Counted from the stretch's first letter, positions 7,307 to 16,554 are shown. The stretch: 64,000 bases of DNA from Hymenobacter jeollabukensis (GCF_005771675.1 NZ_VAJM01000005.1:62001-126000); one strand, 5' to 3'. Numbers and translations: made by a program. Notes: a model not told the origin generated them from the letters alone.

Positions 7307-8335
7307 ATGGCCAAAGCCAACAAACGCCTTTCCATTGCCGACCTGGCCGCCGAGCTGGGACTGTCGATTTCGACCATTTCGCGGGCCTTCAACAACGCCC
7401 CGGACGTGAGCGAGGCGACCAAGGCGCAGGTGTGGGCCCTGGCCGACAAGCTCGGCTACCGCCCCAACAGCCTCGCCGCCGCCCTGCGCCGTGGCCGCAG
7501 CAACATGCTGGGCGTTATCGTGCCGCACATCAACGGGGCGTTTTTTCCGGCCGTGGTGCACGGCATCGAGGAAGTGGCCAGTCAGGCCGGCTTCAACGTG
7601 CTCATCTGCCAGTCGAACGAGGACGAGGCCCAGGAGCGCAAGCACGTGGAGGCCCTGCTCAAGGCCCAGGTCGACGGGGTGCTGGTGTCGATGTCGAACA
7701 CGACCAGCCACTTCGAGCACTTCGAGAAGGTGCGGAATCAGGCCACGCCGCTGGTGTTTTTCGACCGGATGCCCACCGGGCTGCCCAACGCCTGCGGCGT
7801 GGTGGTCGACGACTACCGCGGGGCCTACCAAGTGGTGGAGCACCTGATCCGACAGGGCTGCCAGCGCATTGCGCACTTCGCCGGGCCGAGCACCGTGAAT
7901 ACCACCGCCGACCGCCACCGCGCCTACCGCGACGCCCTGCAGGCCCACGGCCTGCGCTACGACGAGCGGCTGGTGGTGCGCCTGCGCAACTCCACCACCG
8001 AAGCCGGCGCCGAAGCCATGCAGCAGCTGCTCGACGGCCCGGTGCGCCCCGACGCGGTGTTTTCGGCCTACGACTTTCCGGCCGGCGGGGCCTTGCAGCT
8101 GCTGGAGGCGCGGGGCCTGCGCGTGCCCCAGGACGTGGCCCTGGCCGGCTTCAGCAACGAGCCCTTCACCACGATGGTGAAGCCCCAACTGACCTCCGTA
8201 GACCAGCGCGGCGAGCTGATGGGCAAGGCCGCCGTGCAGCTGTTCCTGCAGATTCTCAAGCGCACGGAGTTTTTCACCGGCCAGCGCATCGTGCTCAAGC
8301 CCCAGCTCATCGTGCGGGATTCGTCGCTGCGGTAG
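7307..8335 (+). CDS. LacI/GalR-family transcription regulator, probable xylose-operon regulator
   Basis: A 342-residue DNA-binding regulator. The LacI helix-turn-helix and hinge cover about residues 8-60 (SIADLAAELGLSISTISRAF, then GYRPN). A periplasmic-binding-like sensor follows (MLGVIVPHINGAFFP, VFFDRMP, CGVVVDDYRGAY, VALAGFSNEP). It converges on the xylose operon (8493-15103). Two CGG-W-W-CG-type operators lie at 15180-15193 and 15290-15303 in front of that operon, and a third LacI-type palindrome precedes susC at 45892. I infer that it controls xylose genes; the inducer is not shown. The ATG at 7307 (MAKANKR) is preferred because the 48 upstream codons are Pro/Ala-rich and unlike the family. 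Confidence 0.88.
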   Translation: MAKANKRLSIADLAAELGLSISTISRAFNNAPDVSEATKAQVWALADKLGYRPNSLAAALRRGRSNMLGVIVPHINGAFFPAVVHGIEEVASQAGFNVLICQSNEDEAQERKHVEALLKAQVDGVLVSMSNTTSHFEHFEKVRNQATPLVFFDRMPTGLPNACGVVVDDYRGAYQVVEHLIRQGCQRIAHFAGPSTVNTTADRHRAYRDALQAHGLRYDERLVVRLRNSTTEAGAEAMQQLLDGPVRPDAVFSAYDFPAGGALQLLEARGLRVPQDVALAGFSNEPFTTMVKPQLTSVDQRGELMGKAAVQLFLQILKRTEFFTGQRIVLKPQLIVRDSSLR

Positions 8336-8340
8336 GGCTC

Positions 8341-8383
8341 CTCACCCCCCCGACCCCCTCTCCGAAGAGGAGAGGGGGAGCCG
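8341..8383. repeat. Interspersed repeat, CTCACCCCC/CCCCTCTCC family
   Basis: CCCCCTCTCC and its complement GGAGAGGGGG fold back around a short loop, preceded by CTCACCCCCC. Related copies in the opposite orientation lie at 22459-22500 and 27142-27187. It follows the stop of the LacI gene. Confidence 0.7.
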
Positions 8384-8415
8384 GACGATTTTCGCCGGAA
8401 CGGCCTTTTTAGGCA

Positions 8416-8463
8416 CAAAAAACGGCGCCGGCCCGCTCCGTTTAGGAGACGAACCGGCGCCGT
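8416..8463 (-). terminator. Terminator of the xylose operon
   Basis: The stem ACGGCGCCGG/CCGGCGCCGT (8422-8431 and 8454-8463) is followed on the minus strand by six T. It lies 30 bases past the symporter stop. Confidence 0.8.
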
Positions 8464-8492
8464 AAGCTTTGGCGCCGAAATGGCCTGATGGC

Positions 8493-10190
8493 CTACCAGT
8501 ACACCGTGTAGAGCACCGTCAGCAGGGCAATGACTACGGCCGAGCCGATGGCGAAGCTGCGGTGGGGGCGGAACATCGAGGAGTCGACTTCCAGGCCCTT
8601 GGGCTGCACGCCGCGGCTGGTTTCGATGAGGCTGATGATGACCATGGCCAGCACGCAGAACACGAACACGATGCCCATGCGGTCGAGGAAGGGAATCACG
8701 TACATGCCGTTTTCCTTGGGGTCGGTGCTGGGGGCCGCGAAGCCGATGGGCGCCAGGAAGGAGAGGTCCAGGAAGCGGGGCAGGAACTTCAGGAACACCG
8801 AGCCGGCGAAGCCGCCGATGGTGGCGAACAGGGCCGCCGAGGAGGTCGTTTTCTTCCAGAAGAAGCCCAGGATGAACATGGCGAAGATGCCCGGCGACAC
8901 GAAGCCGGTGTACTCCTGAATGAACTGGAAGCCGCCCTTCTTGTCGATGCCCAGGAACGGGGCGATGAGCACGCCCAGCACCATGGCCACCACCACCGCA
9001 ATTTTGCCCACCGACACGAGCTTCTTCTCCGAGGCTTCGGTGTTGATGACCTTCTTGTAGATGTCAAGGGTGAAGATGGTGGCAATGGAGTTGGCCTTGC
9101 CGGCCAGCGAGGCTACCACGGCGGCCGTGAGGGCGGCAAAGCTCAGACCTTTCAGACCCACCGGCAGAATGTTGAGCAGTACCGGGTAGGCGCGGTCGGG
9201 GTTCAGCTCGCCGTCCTGCATGAACTCGGCCGGGCCGAACACGCCTTCCTTGTAGAGCACGTAGGCGGCAATGCCGGGCAGCACCACGATGACGGGCATC
9301 AACAGCTTCAGGAAGGCGGCGAACAGGATGCCGTTGCGGGCCGTGGGCAGGTCGGCGCCCAGGGCGCGCTGGGTGATGTACTGGTTGCAGCCCCAGTAGT
9401 TCAGGTTCACAATCCACATGCCGCCGAGCAGCACCGTCAGGCCGGGCAGGTCGAGGTAGTGCGCGTCGTCGCGCTTCAGGATCATGTGGAAGTGGTCGTT
9501 GGCCAGCTTGGTCATTTGCGAAAAGCCCGCCAGCACGCCCGACTGCCCGTAGTGCTCGGCCACCATGTTCATGGCCAGGTAGGTAGTGGCCAGGCCGCCC
9601 AGAATCAGGAAGAACACCTGAATCACGTCGGTGAAGCCGATAACCTTCATGCCGCCCAGGGTGATGATGACCGCGAAAACGGCCAGGGCAATCATGCACA
9701 GCTGCAGGTTCAGGCCCGAGATGCTGCTCACGGCAATGGCGCCGAGGTAGAGAATCGAGGTCAGGTTCACCACCACGTACAGCGCCAGCCAGAAAATGGC
9801 CATGATCATGGCCACGGTGCCGTTGTAGCGCTGGCTCAAAAACTGCGGCATCGTGAAGATGTGGTTCTTCAAATACACCGGGATGAAGAACGTGGCCACG
9901 ATGACCAGCGTGAGGGCCGCCATCCACTCGTAGGTGGAAATGGCCAGGCCGATGCCGAAGCCCGAGCCCGACATGCCCACAAACTGCTCGGCCGAGATGT
10001 TGGAGGCAATCAGCGAGGAGCCGATGGCCCACCACGTGAGCGAGCCTTCCGCCAGAAAGTAGTCCTTGGAGTCGCCTTCGGCGGTGCCGTCGTGGCCGGT
10101 CTTGCGGCGGTACACCCAGATGCCGTACCCGGCGACAATCAGGAAGTAGATGAAGAAAACGACGTAGTCGAGGGTGGAAAGTTGGTGCAC
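8493..10190 (-). CDS. Sodium/solute symporter (SSS family), probable xylose/sugar uptake
   Basis: A 565-residue inner-membrane transporter with about 14 hydrophobic segments, of the SGLT/SSS family. Recognisable parts are SSLIASNISAEQFVGMSGSG near the N-terminus, the RYNGTVAMIMAIFW segment, WIVNLNYWGCNQYITQRAL and the late YTGFVSPGIFAMFILGFFWK. It is the last gene of the xylose operon, so xylose or xylosides are the likely substrates with Na+ as coupling ion (inference from context). I chose the GTG at 10190 because the protein then begins HQLSTLDYVVFF, the usual SSS N-terminus. An ATG at 10286 would add 32 residues rich in Pro that are not typical. Confidence 0.88.
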   Translation of the reverse strand: MHQLSTLDYVVFFIYFLIVAGYGIWVYRRKTGHDGTAEGDSKDYFLAEGSLTWWAIGSSLIASNISAEQFVGMSGSGFGIGLAISTYEWMAALTLVIVATFFIPVYLKNHIFTMPQFLSQRYNGTVAMIMAIFWLALYVVVNLTSILYLGAIAVSSISGLNLQLCMIALAVFAVIITLGGMKVIGFTDVIQVFFLILGGLATTYLAMNMVAEHYGQSGVLAGFSQMTKLANDHFHMILKRDDAHYLDLPGLTVLLGGMWIVNLNYWGCNQYITQRALGADLPTARNGILFAAFLKLLMPVIVVLPGIAAYVLYKEGVFGPAEFMQDGELNPDRAYPVLLNILPVGLKGLSFAALTAAVVASLAGKANSIATIFTLDIYKKVINTEASEKKLVSVGKIAVVVAMVLGVLIAPFLGIDKKGGFQFIQEYTGFVSPGIFAMFILGFFWKKTTSSAALFATIGGFAGSVFLKFLPRFLDLSFLAPIGFAAPSTDPKENGMYVIPFLDRMGIVFVFCVLAMVIISLIETSRGVQPKGLEVDSSMFRPHRSFAIGSAVVIALLTVLYTVYW

Positions 10191-10303
10191 TGGCAGAAGA
10201 TTGGAAGTAGGCAATGGCGGTAAAAATGAGCAATGAAGCCGAGAGTACCATCCTGTAAGCGGGGGTATTCTCGGCTCCGGCGCCAATTATTTCCGGGCGT
10301 TTC

Positions 10304-11632
10304 CTAGATGTAGCGGTTGATCAGGTTCTCCAGGTATTCCTGCCGGCCGCTGATGATTTGCGGCTCGCCGTGTTCGGCGGCGTAGTCGCGCAGCTGCTCC
10401 AGGGTCAGCTGCCCGTCGCGGAAGGCCTTGCCGGCGCCCGCGTCGAAGGAGGCGTAGCGCTGCTGGCGGATTTGCCGGTAGTCCGATTTCTGCAGGATGT
10501 TGTCGGCCGTGATGAGGGCGCGGGCGAAGATGTCCATGCCGCCGATGTGGGCGTGGAACAAATCCTGCACGTCAGTCGAGTTGCGGCGAATTTTGGCGTC
10601 GAAGTTGATGCCGCCGCCCTGCAGCCCGCCGGCTTCCAGAATGACCAGCATGGCTTCGGTCAGCTCGTAGATGTCGTTGGGGAACTGGTCGGTGTCCCAG
10701 CCGTTCTGGTAGTCGCCGCGGTTGGCGTCGATGCTGCCGAGCAGGCCCGCGTCGGCGGCCACCTGCAGCTCGTGCTGGAAGGTGTGCCCGGCCAGGGTGG
10801 CGTGGTTGACTTCCAGGTTCAGCTTGAAGTCGTCGAGCAAGTCGTACTGGCGCAGGAAGCCGATGACGGTGGCCGCGTCGTAGTCGTACTGGTGCTTGGT
10901 GGGCTCCATCGGCTTGGGCTCGATGAAGAACGAGCCCGTGAAGCCGTTGCGGCGGGCGTAGTCCTTGCAGGTATGCAGGAAGCGGGCGAAGTTTTCCTGC
11001 TCGCGCTGCATGTTGGTGTTCAGCAGGGTCATGTAGCCTTCGCGGCCGCCCCAGAACACGTAGTTCTCACCGCCCAGCGCGATGGTCGCGTCGATGGCCG
11101 CTTTCACCTGGGCCGCGCCGTGGGCCAGCACGTGGAAGTCGGGGTTGGTGGCGGCGCCGTTCATGTAGCGGCGGTGCGAGAACAGGTTCGCGGTGCCCCA
11201 GAGCAGCTTCAAGCCGGTTTCCTGCTGCTTCTGCCGGGCGTATTCCACCATGGTCTGCAGGCGCCGCTCGTTGTCGGCCACGTCGTTGGTGTAGTCCACC
11301 ACGTCCACGTCGTGGAAGCAGTAGTAGGGCAGGCCCAGCTTGGTCAGAAACTCAAAGGCGGCGTCCATCTTAGCCTTGGCCCGGCCGATGGCGTCGCCCT
11401 CCTGGTCCCAGGGAAACAGGTGGGTCGGTTCGCCGAAGGGGTCGGCGCCGGAGCCGTTGAAAGAGTGCCAGTAGGCGCCGGCGAAGCGCAGCCACTCTTT
11501 CATGGGCTTGCCCGCCACCACGCGGCTTTCGTCGTACCAGCGGAAGGCCAGCGGGTTGTCGGATTCCAGGCCTTCGTACTGAATGGTCGGGATGGTGCTG
11601 AATAGCGTCTTTTGGTCGAGGACCGTGCTCAT
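10304..11632 (-). CDS. xylA: Xylose isomerase
   Basis: A 442-residue cytoplasmic enzyme converting D-xylose to D-xylulose with two divalent metal ions. Family signatures are [13 protein letters not shown] near the N-terminus, YCFHDVDV (catalytic His region), [15 protein letters not shown] and the metal-ligand segment [15 protein letters not shown], followed by the [16 protein letters not shown] block. Length fits the class II (long) isomerases. It lies between xylB and the symporter on the same strand. The 190-base gap to xylB is filled by an inverted repeat (11693-11800), with no promoter match seen. Confidence 0.97.
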   Translation of the reverse strand: MSTVLDQKTLFSTIPTIQYEGLESDNPLAFRWYDESRVVAGKPMKEWLRFAGAYWHSFNGSGADPFGEPTHLFPWDQEGDAIGRAKAKMDAAFEFLTKLGLPYYCFHDVDVVDYTNDVADNERRLQTMVEYARQKQQETGLKLLWGTANLFSHRRYMNGAATNPDFHVLAHGAAQVKAAIDATIALGGENYVFWGGREGYMTLLNTNMQREQENFARFLHTCKDYARRNGFTGSFFIEPKPMEPTKHQYDYDAATVIGFLRQYDLLDDFKLNLEVNHATLAGHTFQHELQVAADAGLLGSIDANRGDYQNGWDTDQFPNDIYELTEAMLVILEAGGLQGGGINFDAKIRRNSTDVQDLFHAHIGGMDIFARALITADNILQKSDYRQIRQQRYASFDAGAGKAFRDGQLTLEQLRDYAAEHGEPQIISGRQEYLENLINRYI

Positions 11633-11692
11633 ATGCGTAGGAAGTGAGTTGAAGTTTTGTGGTCGTGGGGAAGGCTTTGGTGCCGTCAGGTT

Positions 11693-11800
11693 GTCATGTC
11701 GAGCGAAGTCGAGACATCTCGCCGGATAGTAATTCCCCTTTATCAGGTTAATTACTAGTAGCCATCAGCACGCGAGATGTCTCGACAAGCTCGACATGAC
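11693..11800. repeat. Intercistronic inverted repeat, GTCATGTCGAG family (xylB-xylA)
   Basis: Left arm 11693-11722 begins GTCATGTCGAGCGAAGTCGA; right arm 11772-11800 is its complement with one 3-base difference (an AAG where the left arm implies TTCG). The loop contains GGATAGTAA and TTACTA. It lies between xylB and xylA. Confidence 0.85.
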
Positions 11801-11822
11801 GTTCCGGAGCTTCGTCCGGCCC

Positions 11823-13331
11823 TTAGCTTTTCGTCAGGGCCGCTTCGGGTTGGGGCAGGCGGGCCAGCAGCTCGGCTTTCCAGCGCTGGTAGGTCTGCTC
11901 GTACACCGCCGCCTCGTCGTTGGGCTCGATAAGCTGCAGGCGCTGGACTTGGCTGAACGCCTCGTCGGGCGTGGCGAAGGTGCCCGCGCCGATGCCCGCG
12001 CCCAGGGCCGCGCCCACGGCGCCGTCGGTGGGGTACAGCTCCACCGCGAGGCCGGTGGCGTTGACGAAGGCCTGGGCGAAGACCTCGCTGAGGAACATAT
12101 TGGTCTTGCCGGCCTTGACGACGGTGGGGTGCAAGCCGTTTTCGCGCATCAGGTCGAGGCCGTAGCGGAAGGCAAAGGCCACGCCTTCCTGGGCAGCGCG
12201 CAGCAGGTGGCTGCTGGTGTGCACGTTCAGGTCGAGGTGCAGGAAGTGGGCGCCCACCGGCTCGTTGGCCAGCATCCGCTCCACGCCGTTGCCGAAGGGC
12301 AGACACAGCAGCCCTTCCGAGCCGGCCGGCACCTGGGCGGCGCGCTGGTTGACTTCGGGGTAGCTCAGCTCCCGGCCCACCGCCTGCTTCACCCAGCGGT
12401 TCATGCTGCCCGCCCCGTTGATGCACAGCAGCACGCCCAGGCGCATCTCGTCGGCCGAGTGGTTGACATGAGCGAAGGGATTGACGCGGGAGAGGTGGTC
12501 GACGAACAGCTGGTCCGTGACGGCGTAAATCACGCCCGAAGTACCGGCCGTGGCCGCCACTTCACCGGGCCGCAGCACGTTCAGCGAAAGGGCGTTGTTG
12601 GGCTGGTCGCCGGCTTTGTAAGTGACGGGGATGCCCGCCGGCAAGTCCAGCTCCTCGGCCACCGATTCGCGCAGGCGGCCGTGCTCGGCAAACACCGGCT
12701 GCACCGGCGGAATCAGCGCCTCGTCGAAGCCGAAGAAGCGGAACACGTCCTCGGAAAGCTGGTGCGCGGCGAAGTCCCAGAAAATGCCCTCCGACAGGGC
12801 CGAAATGCTGGTGGTGGCTTCGCCGGTGAGCTGCAGGGCCAGAAAGTCACCGGGCAGCATCACCTTGGCTATGCGCTGGTACACCTCGGGCTCGTGCTCC
12901 TTCACCCAGGCGAGCTTGGCGGCGGTGAAGTTGCCGGGCGAGTTCAGCAGGTGAGTGCGGCAGCGCTCCGGCCCGATGGCCTCGAAGGCCGCCTCGCCGT
13001 AGGGCACGGCCCGCGAGTCGCACCAGATGATGGCGTCGCGCAGCACGTGGTGGTGCTCGTCCACCAGCACCAGGCCGTGCATCTGGTAGGCAATGCCGAT
13101 GGCGCCGATGTCCTGCGGATTGTAGCGCTGCGTGGCGTGGGCCAGCAGAATGGCCTGCTTGGCGTCCTGCCACCACTGCAGGGGCTGCTGCTCGGCCCAG
13201 CCCGGCTGCCGGGTCAGGATTTCGCGCTCCGTGTCGGGGTAGCTCACCGCGGCCAGGCACTGCTGGGTGTCGGCGTCCACCACCGCCACTTTCACCGACG
13301 AGGTGCCAATGTCAATTCCTAGGAGAAGCAT
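11823..13331 (-). CDS. xylB: Xylulokinase
   Basis: A 502-residue FGGY-family kinase phosphorylating D-xylulose to xylulose 5-phosphate, feeding the pentose phosphate pathway. The ATP-phosphate motif GIDIGTSSVKVAVVD opens the protein; YQMHGLVLVDE and IIWCDSR form the sugar-binding region; AGTSGVIYAV and the C-terminal TGLAVELYPTDGAVGAALGA complete the ATPase fold. Length is standard. It follows the GH43 gene with a 92-base gap that is entirely an inverted repeat, and precedes xylA. The start is an ATG at 13331. Confidence 0.96.
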   Translation of the reverse strand: MLLLGIDIGTSSVKVAVVDADTQQCLAAVSYPDTEREILTRQPGWAEQQPLQWWQDAKQAILLAHATQRYNPQDIGAIGIAYQMHGLVLVDEHHHVLRDAIIWCDSRAVPYGEAAFEAIGPERCRTHLLNSPGNFTAAKLAWVKEHEPEVYQRIAKVMLPGDFLALQLTGEATTSISALSEGIFWDFAAHQLSEDVFRFFGFDEALIPPVQPVFAEHGRLRESVAEELDLPAGIPVTYKAGDQPNNALSLNVLRPGEVAATAGTSGVIYAVTDQLFVDHLSRVNPFAHVNHSADEMRLGVLLCINGAGSMNRWVKQAVGRELSYPEVNQRAAQVPAGSEGLLCLPFGNGVERMLANEPVGAHFLHLDLNVHTSSHLLRAAQEGVAFAFRYGLDLMRENGLHPTVVKAGKTNMFLSEVFAQAFVNATGLAVELYPTDGAVGAALGAGIGAGTFATPDEAFSQVQRLQLIEPNDEAAVYEQTYQRWKAELLARLPQPEAALTKS

Positions 13332-13341
13332 GGGAATGAGA

Positions 13342-13422
13342 GAGTTGTCAGTTGCGGGTTGTTAGTTGTCAGTGCGTGCTGACAGCTGCCCCTGACAACT
13401 GACAACCCGCAACTGACAACTC
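13342..13422. repeat. Intercistronic inverted repeat, AGTTGTC family (GH43-xylB)
   Basis: 31-bp arms 13342-13372 and 13392-13422 with one mismatch, made of GAGTTGTCAG, TTGCGGG and AGTTGTCAG units. Same family as 669-748. It occupies nearly the whole gap between the GH43 stop and the xylB start. Confidence 0.9.
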
Positions 13423-13423
13423 A

Positions 13424-15103
13424 TTACTCGATTCTAAACCAGTCGATGTCGGCGTTGCCGCTGTCGTTGAACTTGCCGGGGCGGGTGCAGAACAGGCCGA
13501 CTTTGGCCCCGATCCACTTGCCTTCCCGGGCCTGAAACTCCGACCCGAGCGGCTGGAACGCCTGCCCGTCGAAGCTGTAGCTGAACTGGCATTTTGCGCC
13601 CGCCTTCACCGTCACGCGCAAGTACACCGGCTGCTGGGCCTGGGCCACGGGCACGGCGGGAGTGGTAGTCTCGGCCGGGCCCTTGTCGGCGTCTTTGCAC
13701 GTGCTCTGGCTGAGCTGCAGCTTGCCGCCTTGGTTGGTCAGGCTGATATAGCCGTAATCCAGCCCCATCATTACCAAACCCACCTTTTCGCCCTCCAGGC
13801 GGGAGTCGAAGCGCAGCTTGGTGGTGACGGTGAAGACGTCGGCGGGCAGCTTCTGCAGGAGCAGGTTGGGCTGCTGCCAGAGGTTCTTGTAGCCCTCGGC
13901 CAGGGGCATGGCGTAGAGGCGCAGGTAGCCCTGCGGCCCGTTCAGGTAGACCCAGTAATCCTGCGGGTTGGCGTGCCACTGCCACTGCCGGCCTAGTTGG
14001 TTTGCGCTGAAATCGTCGGAGGTCGGCGGGGTAGCCAGCGGCTGCGGCTTGCCCTTGATGTTGGGCTTGTGGTAGGTCAGCACGGGCTGGCCTTTGCCGT
14101 CCCCGTCGGGGTCTTCGCCGATGACGGGCCAGTCGTTTTTCCACTGCATGGGCTGCAAATGCACGACCCGGCCGTACGGGCCCTGGTCCTGGAAGTGCAG
14201 AAACCAGTCCTCGCCCGCGTCGGTATCCACCCAGGCACCCTGGTGCGGACCGTTAATTGGCGTCTTGCCCTGGTCCATCACGATGCGCTCCTCGTAGGGG
14301 CCGTACACATTCTTCGAGCGCAGCACCAGCTGCCAGCCCGTGGGCACGCCGCCGGCCGGGGCGAAGATGTAGTAGTAGTCGTTGCGCTTGTAGAACTTGG
14401 GTCCTTCCAGCGTGGGGTGGCCCTGGTGCCCGTCGAACACCAGCGCGTCGGGGCCGGTCAGGCTCAGCCCGTCCGGGGCCATCGGCGACACGGCCAGGAT
14501 GGTTTTGATGCCCGCCCGCGAGCCGGCAAACCCGTGCACGAGGTAGGCCCGGCCGTCCGCGTCCCAGAGCGGGCAGGGGTCAATCCAGCCCTTCGCTTCC
14601 TTGATGCACACCGGCGCCGACCACGGTCCGGCCGGGTTTTTCGCCTTGGTCACGAAAATCCCCAGGTCGGGGTCGGGGTAGTAGATGTAGAATTCCTTGT
14701 TGTGGTAGCGCAGGGCCGGGGCCCACACGCCGTTGCCGTGCTGCGGCACCGCGTAGCGCGCCAGCGGCGGCTGCTCGTTGAATACTGCCCCAATCAACGA
14801 CCAGTTGACCAGGTCCTTGGAATGCAGAATTTGCAGGCCCGGCACGCAGTTGAAGCTCGACGAAGTCAGGTAAAAGTCGCTGCCCACGCGAATGGCGTCG
14901 GGGTCGGAGTAGTCGGCGTAGAGCACCGGGTTCTTGTAGCGCCCGTCGCCCAAATCGGGCACCCACACCTTCGACACCGGGCTTTGCGCCTGCGCGGCGC
15001 AGGGCAGCGCGCCGATGATGGTCGTCAGCAGCGCCAGCCAGCAGAAACTGGCTAGCAAGGCTGGCACCGGGCAGAAAGCACGAAGCCGGGAAGCAAAGCA
15101 CAT
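13424..15103 (-). CDS. Secreted glycoside hydrolase family 43 (beta-xylosidase/arabinofuranosidase type)
   Basis: A 559-residue exported enzyme. A signal peptide occupies about the first 38 residues and ends near PCAAQAQS. The five-bladed propeller GH43 domain starts at KNPVLYADYSDPDAIRVG, which carries the catalytic base Asp, and continues through WAPALRYHNKEFYIYY and the LEGPKFYKRNDYYY segment with the presumed acid Glu. A C-terminal beta-sandwich (from about residue 345) is typical of xylosidase-type GH43. It heads the xylose operon, so it probably releases xylose from xylo-oligosaccharides in the periplasm. The ATG at 15103 gives the signal peptide; an upstream ATG would add 36 residues and overlap the leader. 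Confidence 0.9.
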   Translation of the reverse strand: MCFASRLRAFCPVPALLASFCWLALLTTIIGALPCAAQAQSPVSKVWVPDLGDGRYKNPVLYADYSDPDAIRVGSDFYLTSSSFNCVPGLQILHSKDLVNWSLIGAVFNEQPPLARYAVPQHGNGVWAPALRYHNKEFYIYYPDPDLGIFVTKAKNPAGPWSAPVCIKEAKGWIDPCPLWDADGRAYLVHGFAGSRAGIKTILAVSPMAPDGLSLTGPDALVFDGHQGHPTLEGPKFYKRNDYYYIFAPAGGVPTGWQLVLRSKNVYGPYEERIVMDQGKTPINGPHQGAWVDTDAGEDWFLHFQDQGPYGRVVHLQPMQWKNDWPVIGEDPDGDGKGQPVLTYHKPNIKGKPQPLATPPTSDDFSANQLGRQWQWHANPQDYWVYLNGPQGYLRLYAMPLAEGYKNLWQQPNLLLQKLPADVFTVTTKLRFDSRLEGEKVGLVMMGLDYGYISLTNQGGKLQLSQSTCKDADKGPAETTTPAVPVAQAQQPVYLRVTVKAGAKCQFSYSFDGQAFQPLGSEFQAREGKWIGAKVGLFCTRPGKFNDSGNADIDWFRIE

Positions 15104-15179
15104 GGGGTGGGAACGGGTAGGCGGTAACTGAGCAGCGAAGCTCCGGAAAGGTAAGAGGAAATTCTGAATTAGTGCTATT

Positions 15180-15193
15180 CGGAAACGATACCG
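15180..15193. promoter_or_regulatory. LacI-type operator upstream of the xylose operon (proximal)
   Basis: CGGAAACGATACCG is an imperfect palindrome around a central CG, the layout of LacI-family operators. It is the exact reverse complement of the element at 15290-15303. A weak -7-like TACCTTTC (minus strand, 15146-15153) lies between it and the GH43 start. The whole gap 15104-15499 holds only these two operators and AT-rich sequence. Confidence 0.6.
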
Positions 15194-15289
15194 AAAACGA
15201 GGATGTAGCATGAGCTTGATGGTTTCTTTTTGCTGTTTTTGGGCTTTTTACTGGTTTTTAGCCTCTGTTAATAGTGTGGGAAATAGTAC

Positions 15290-15303
15290 CGGTATCGTTT
15301 CCG
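15290..15303. promoter_or_regulatory. LacI-type operator upstream of the xylose operon (distal)
   Basis: CGGTATCGTTTCCG, central CG with CGG/CCG outer arms. Its centre is 110 bp from the centre of the proximal copy, close to a whole number of helical turns, so a looping arrangement is possible. Confidence 0.6.
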
Positions 15304-15499
15304 TAAATCGGAAAATAAAAAGAGAAATCAGGCGTGATAGTTCTATGGATGGGCTATAATTCATGGGTGAGTATGGTTGAATGCACGGCTGAAAGGTAGG
15401 TGTCGGACGCCGACTGGGGCCACAAAACAGAGCCGCCGGGCCCGTTCCAGCGCAGTGGCTGGTTCGGACCCGGCGGCTTAGGCCGGCAGGCGGTATTCC

Positions 15500-15898
15500 T
15501 CAGAGAATCGACAGCGAAGATTTGGGCCGCATGCGGTACTCAAACATGGTGGTAATGTTCAGCGCCTTCACCCTGGCTTCTTCGGCCTTGGGCCCGGCAA
15601 AATTTTCCTGCACGGTCTGGTAAAAGAGCTCCAGCCAGCGCTGAAAATGCGGTTTCTCAATCGGCAGCACCAGGTGTTTGGGGAAGGGGCGGCCCTTGTA
15701 GCGGGCGGTGCCCAGCAGGATGCTGCTCCAGAAATCGTACATGGTGGGCAGGTGGGCGGGCCAGTGCACGGCGGCTACCTCGTTGAACACGGGGCCGAGC
15801 AGCGCGTCCTGGTTGACCTTGTCGTAGAACCGGTCGACCAGGGCCTGAATGTCGGTTTCGGTGCTGATATCGGGCAAGGTGGGGGAGGGAGTAGGCAT
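15500..15898 (-). CDS. Group III truncated haemoglobin
   Basis: A 132-residue haem protein of the 2-on-2 globin fold, group III type. Visible landmarks are DIQALVDRFYDKVNQDALLGPVF (helices A-B), HWPAHLPTMYDFWSSILLG, the proximal-side KPHFQRWLELFYQTV and a C-terminal helix. Such globins are linked to microaerobic growth and nitrosative stress. It lies downstream of a membrane protein gene (34-base gap, same strand), divergent from the cbb3 oxidase genes, which fits an oxygen-limited role. The ATG at 15898 is used; an in-frame TTG at 15916 would add six residues. Confidence 0.9.
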   Translation of the reverse strand: MPTPSPTLPDISTETDIQALVDRFYDKVNQDALLGPVFNEVAAVHWPAHLPTMYDFWSSILLGTARYKGRPFPKHLVLPIEKPHFQRWLELFYQTVQENFAGPKAEEARVKALNITTMFEYRMRPKSSLSIL

Positions 15899-15932
15899 GG
15901 GAAGCGGGGAAATCAAGTGGGCAAACAGCGGC

Positions 15933-16424
15933 TCAGGCGCTTTGGTGCCGCTGCCCGTAGCGGTGCGACTCGCGGCGCCGGGCCATGCGCAGGGACCAGC
16001 GGAACGTCAGCACCCCGGCGGTGAGCAGCGTGGCAAATTTCGTGATTTCCAGCACGATGTAGGTCACGTGCTGGGAGTTGGGCGGCTGGGGCTGACCAGC
16101 CAGCAAGGCTTCGGCGCGCACGTCGAGGGCGGGCAGCAGCCAGAGCGTCTGGGCCAGCAGCACCAGCACCGCCACCAGCAGCACCTGCCAGATGCGCGCC
16201 GGCACGCCCAGCAGCCCGGCGCAGAGCAGGGCTGCCACGCTCAGGGCCAGCTCCACCTTGTTGAGGGCGTGAAACACGATGCGCCCGATGCCCACGCCCA
16301 GCGGCACGGTGATGTGCGGGGCGGTGAACTTCAGCGGGGCTTCGAGAAAGGAAATGCCGGCCATCAGTCCCGCCCAAAGGAACAGGACCAGCACCAGCAG
16401 CAGGGAAAGGGAAGAGGAACGCAT
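15933..16424 (-). CDS. Small four-helix membrane protein of unknown function
   Basis: A 163-residue integral membrane protein with four hydrophobic helices (about residues 5-26, 54-72, 76-97 and 125-145) and a basic C-terminus (RMARRRESHRYG). The layout loosely resembles DUF4149/TMEM205-like proteins, but I do not claim membership. It is the first gene of a two-gene unit with the truncated haemoglobin and is divergent from ccoI. An Fnr-like site (16543-16554) lies in the shared intergenic region, so co-control with the oxidase is possible. The ATG at 16424 starts directly at the first helix; the frame upstream is open but low-complexity. Confidence 0.75.
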   Translation of the reverse strand: MRSSSLSLLLVLVLFLWAGLMAGISFLEAPLKFTAPHITVPLGVGIGRIVFHALNKVELALSVAALLCAGLLGVPARIWQVLLVAVLVLLAQTLWLLPALDVRAEALLAGQPQPPNSQHVTYIVLEITKFATLLTAGVLTFRWSLRMARRRESHRYGQRHQSA

Positions 16425-16542
16425 AACGGCAGCGAAACTAACGGGCCCGACCGGGAGCAGCGCCGGCCGGGCCCCGGAACAACGGCCCAAAGGTGGGGCC
16501 GGGTTCAGGGCACCGCCGCTGACGAGGATCAGCCCGGGCGGC

Positions 16543-16554
16543 TGACGTTCGTCA
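16543..16554. promoter_or_regulatory. Crp/Fnr-type operator in front of ccoI
   Basis: TGAC-GTTC-GTCA within cTGACGTTCGTCAg, an inverted repeat with a 4-base spacer as in Fnr/Dnr-type sites. An identical 12-mer lies before ccoNO at 20137-20148. The centre is 36.5 bases from the end of the -7-like box at 16578-16585, exactly as at ccoNO. Confidence 0.7.

Noticed and set aside
8469-10223. A 584-codon open frame opposite the SSS symporter
   Set aside because: Composition is His/Gln/Gly/Val-rich with no domain; it is the antisense shadow of a GC-rich gene, as are similar long frames at 10358-11605, 11796-13322, 44124-45740 and 46374-48455.
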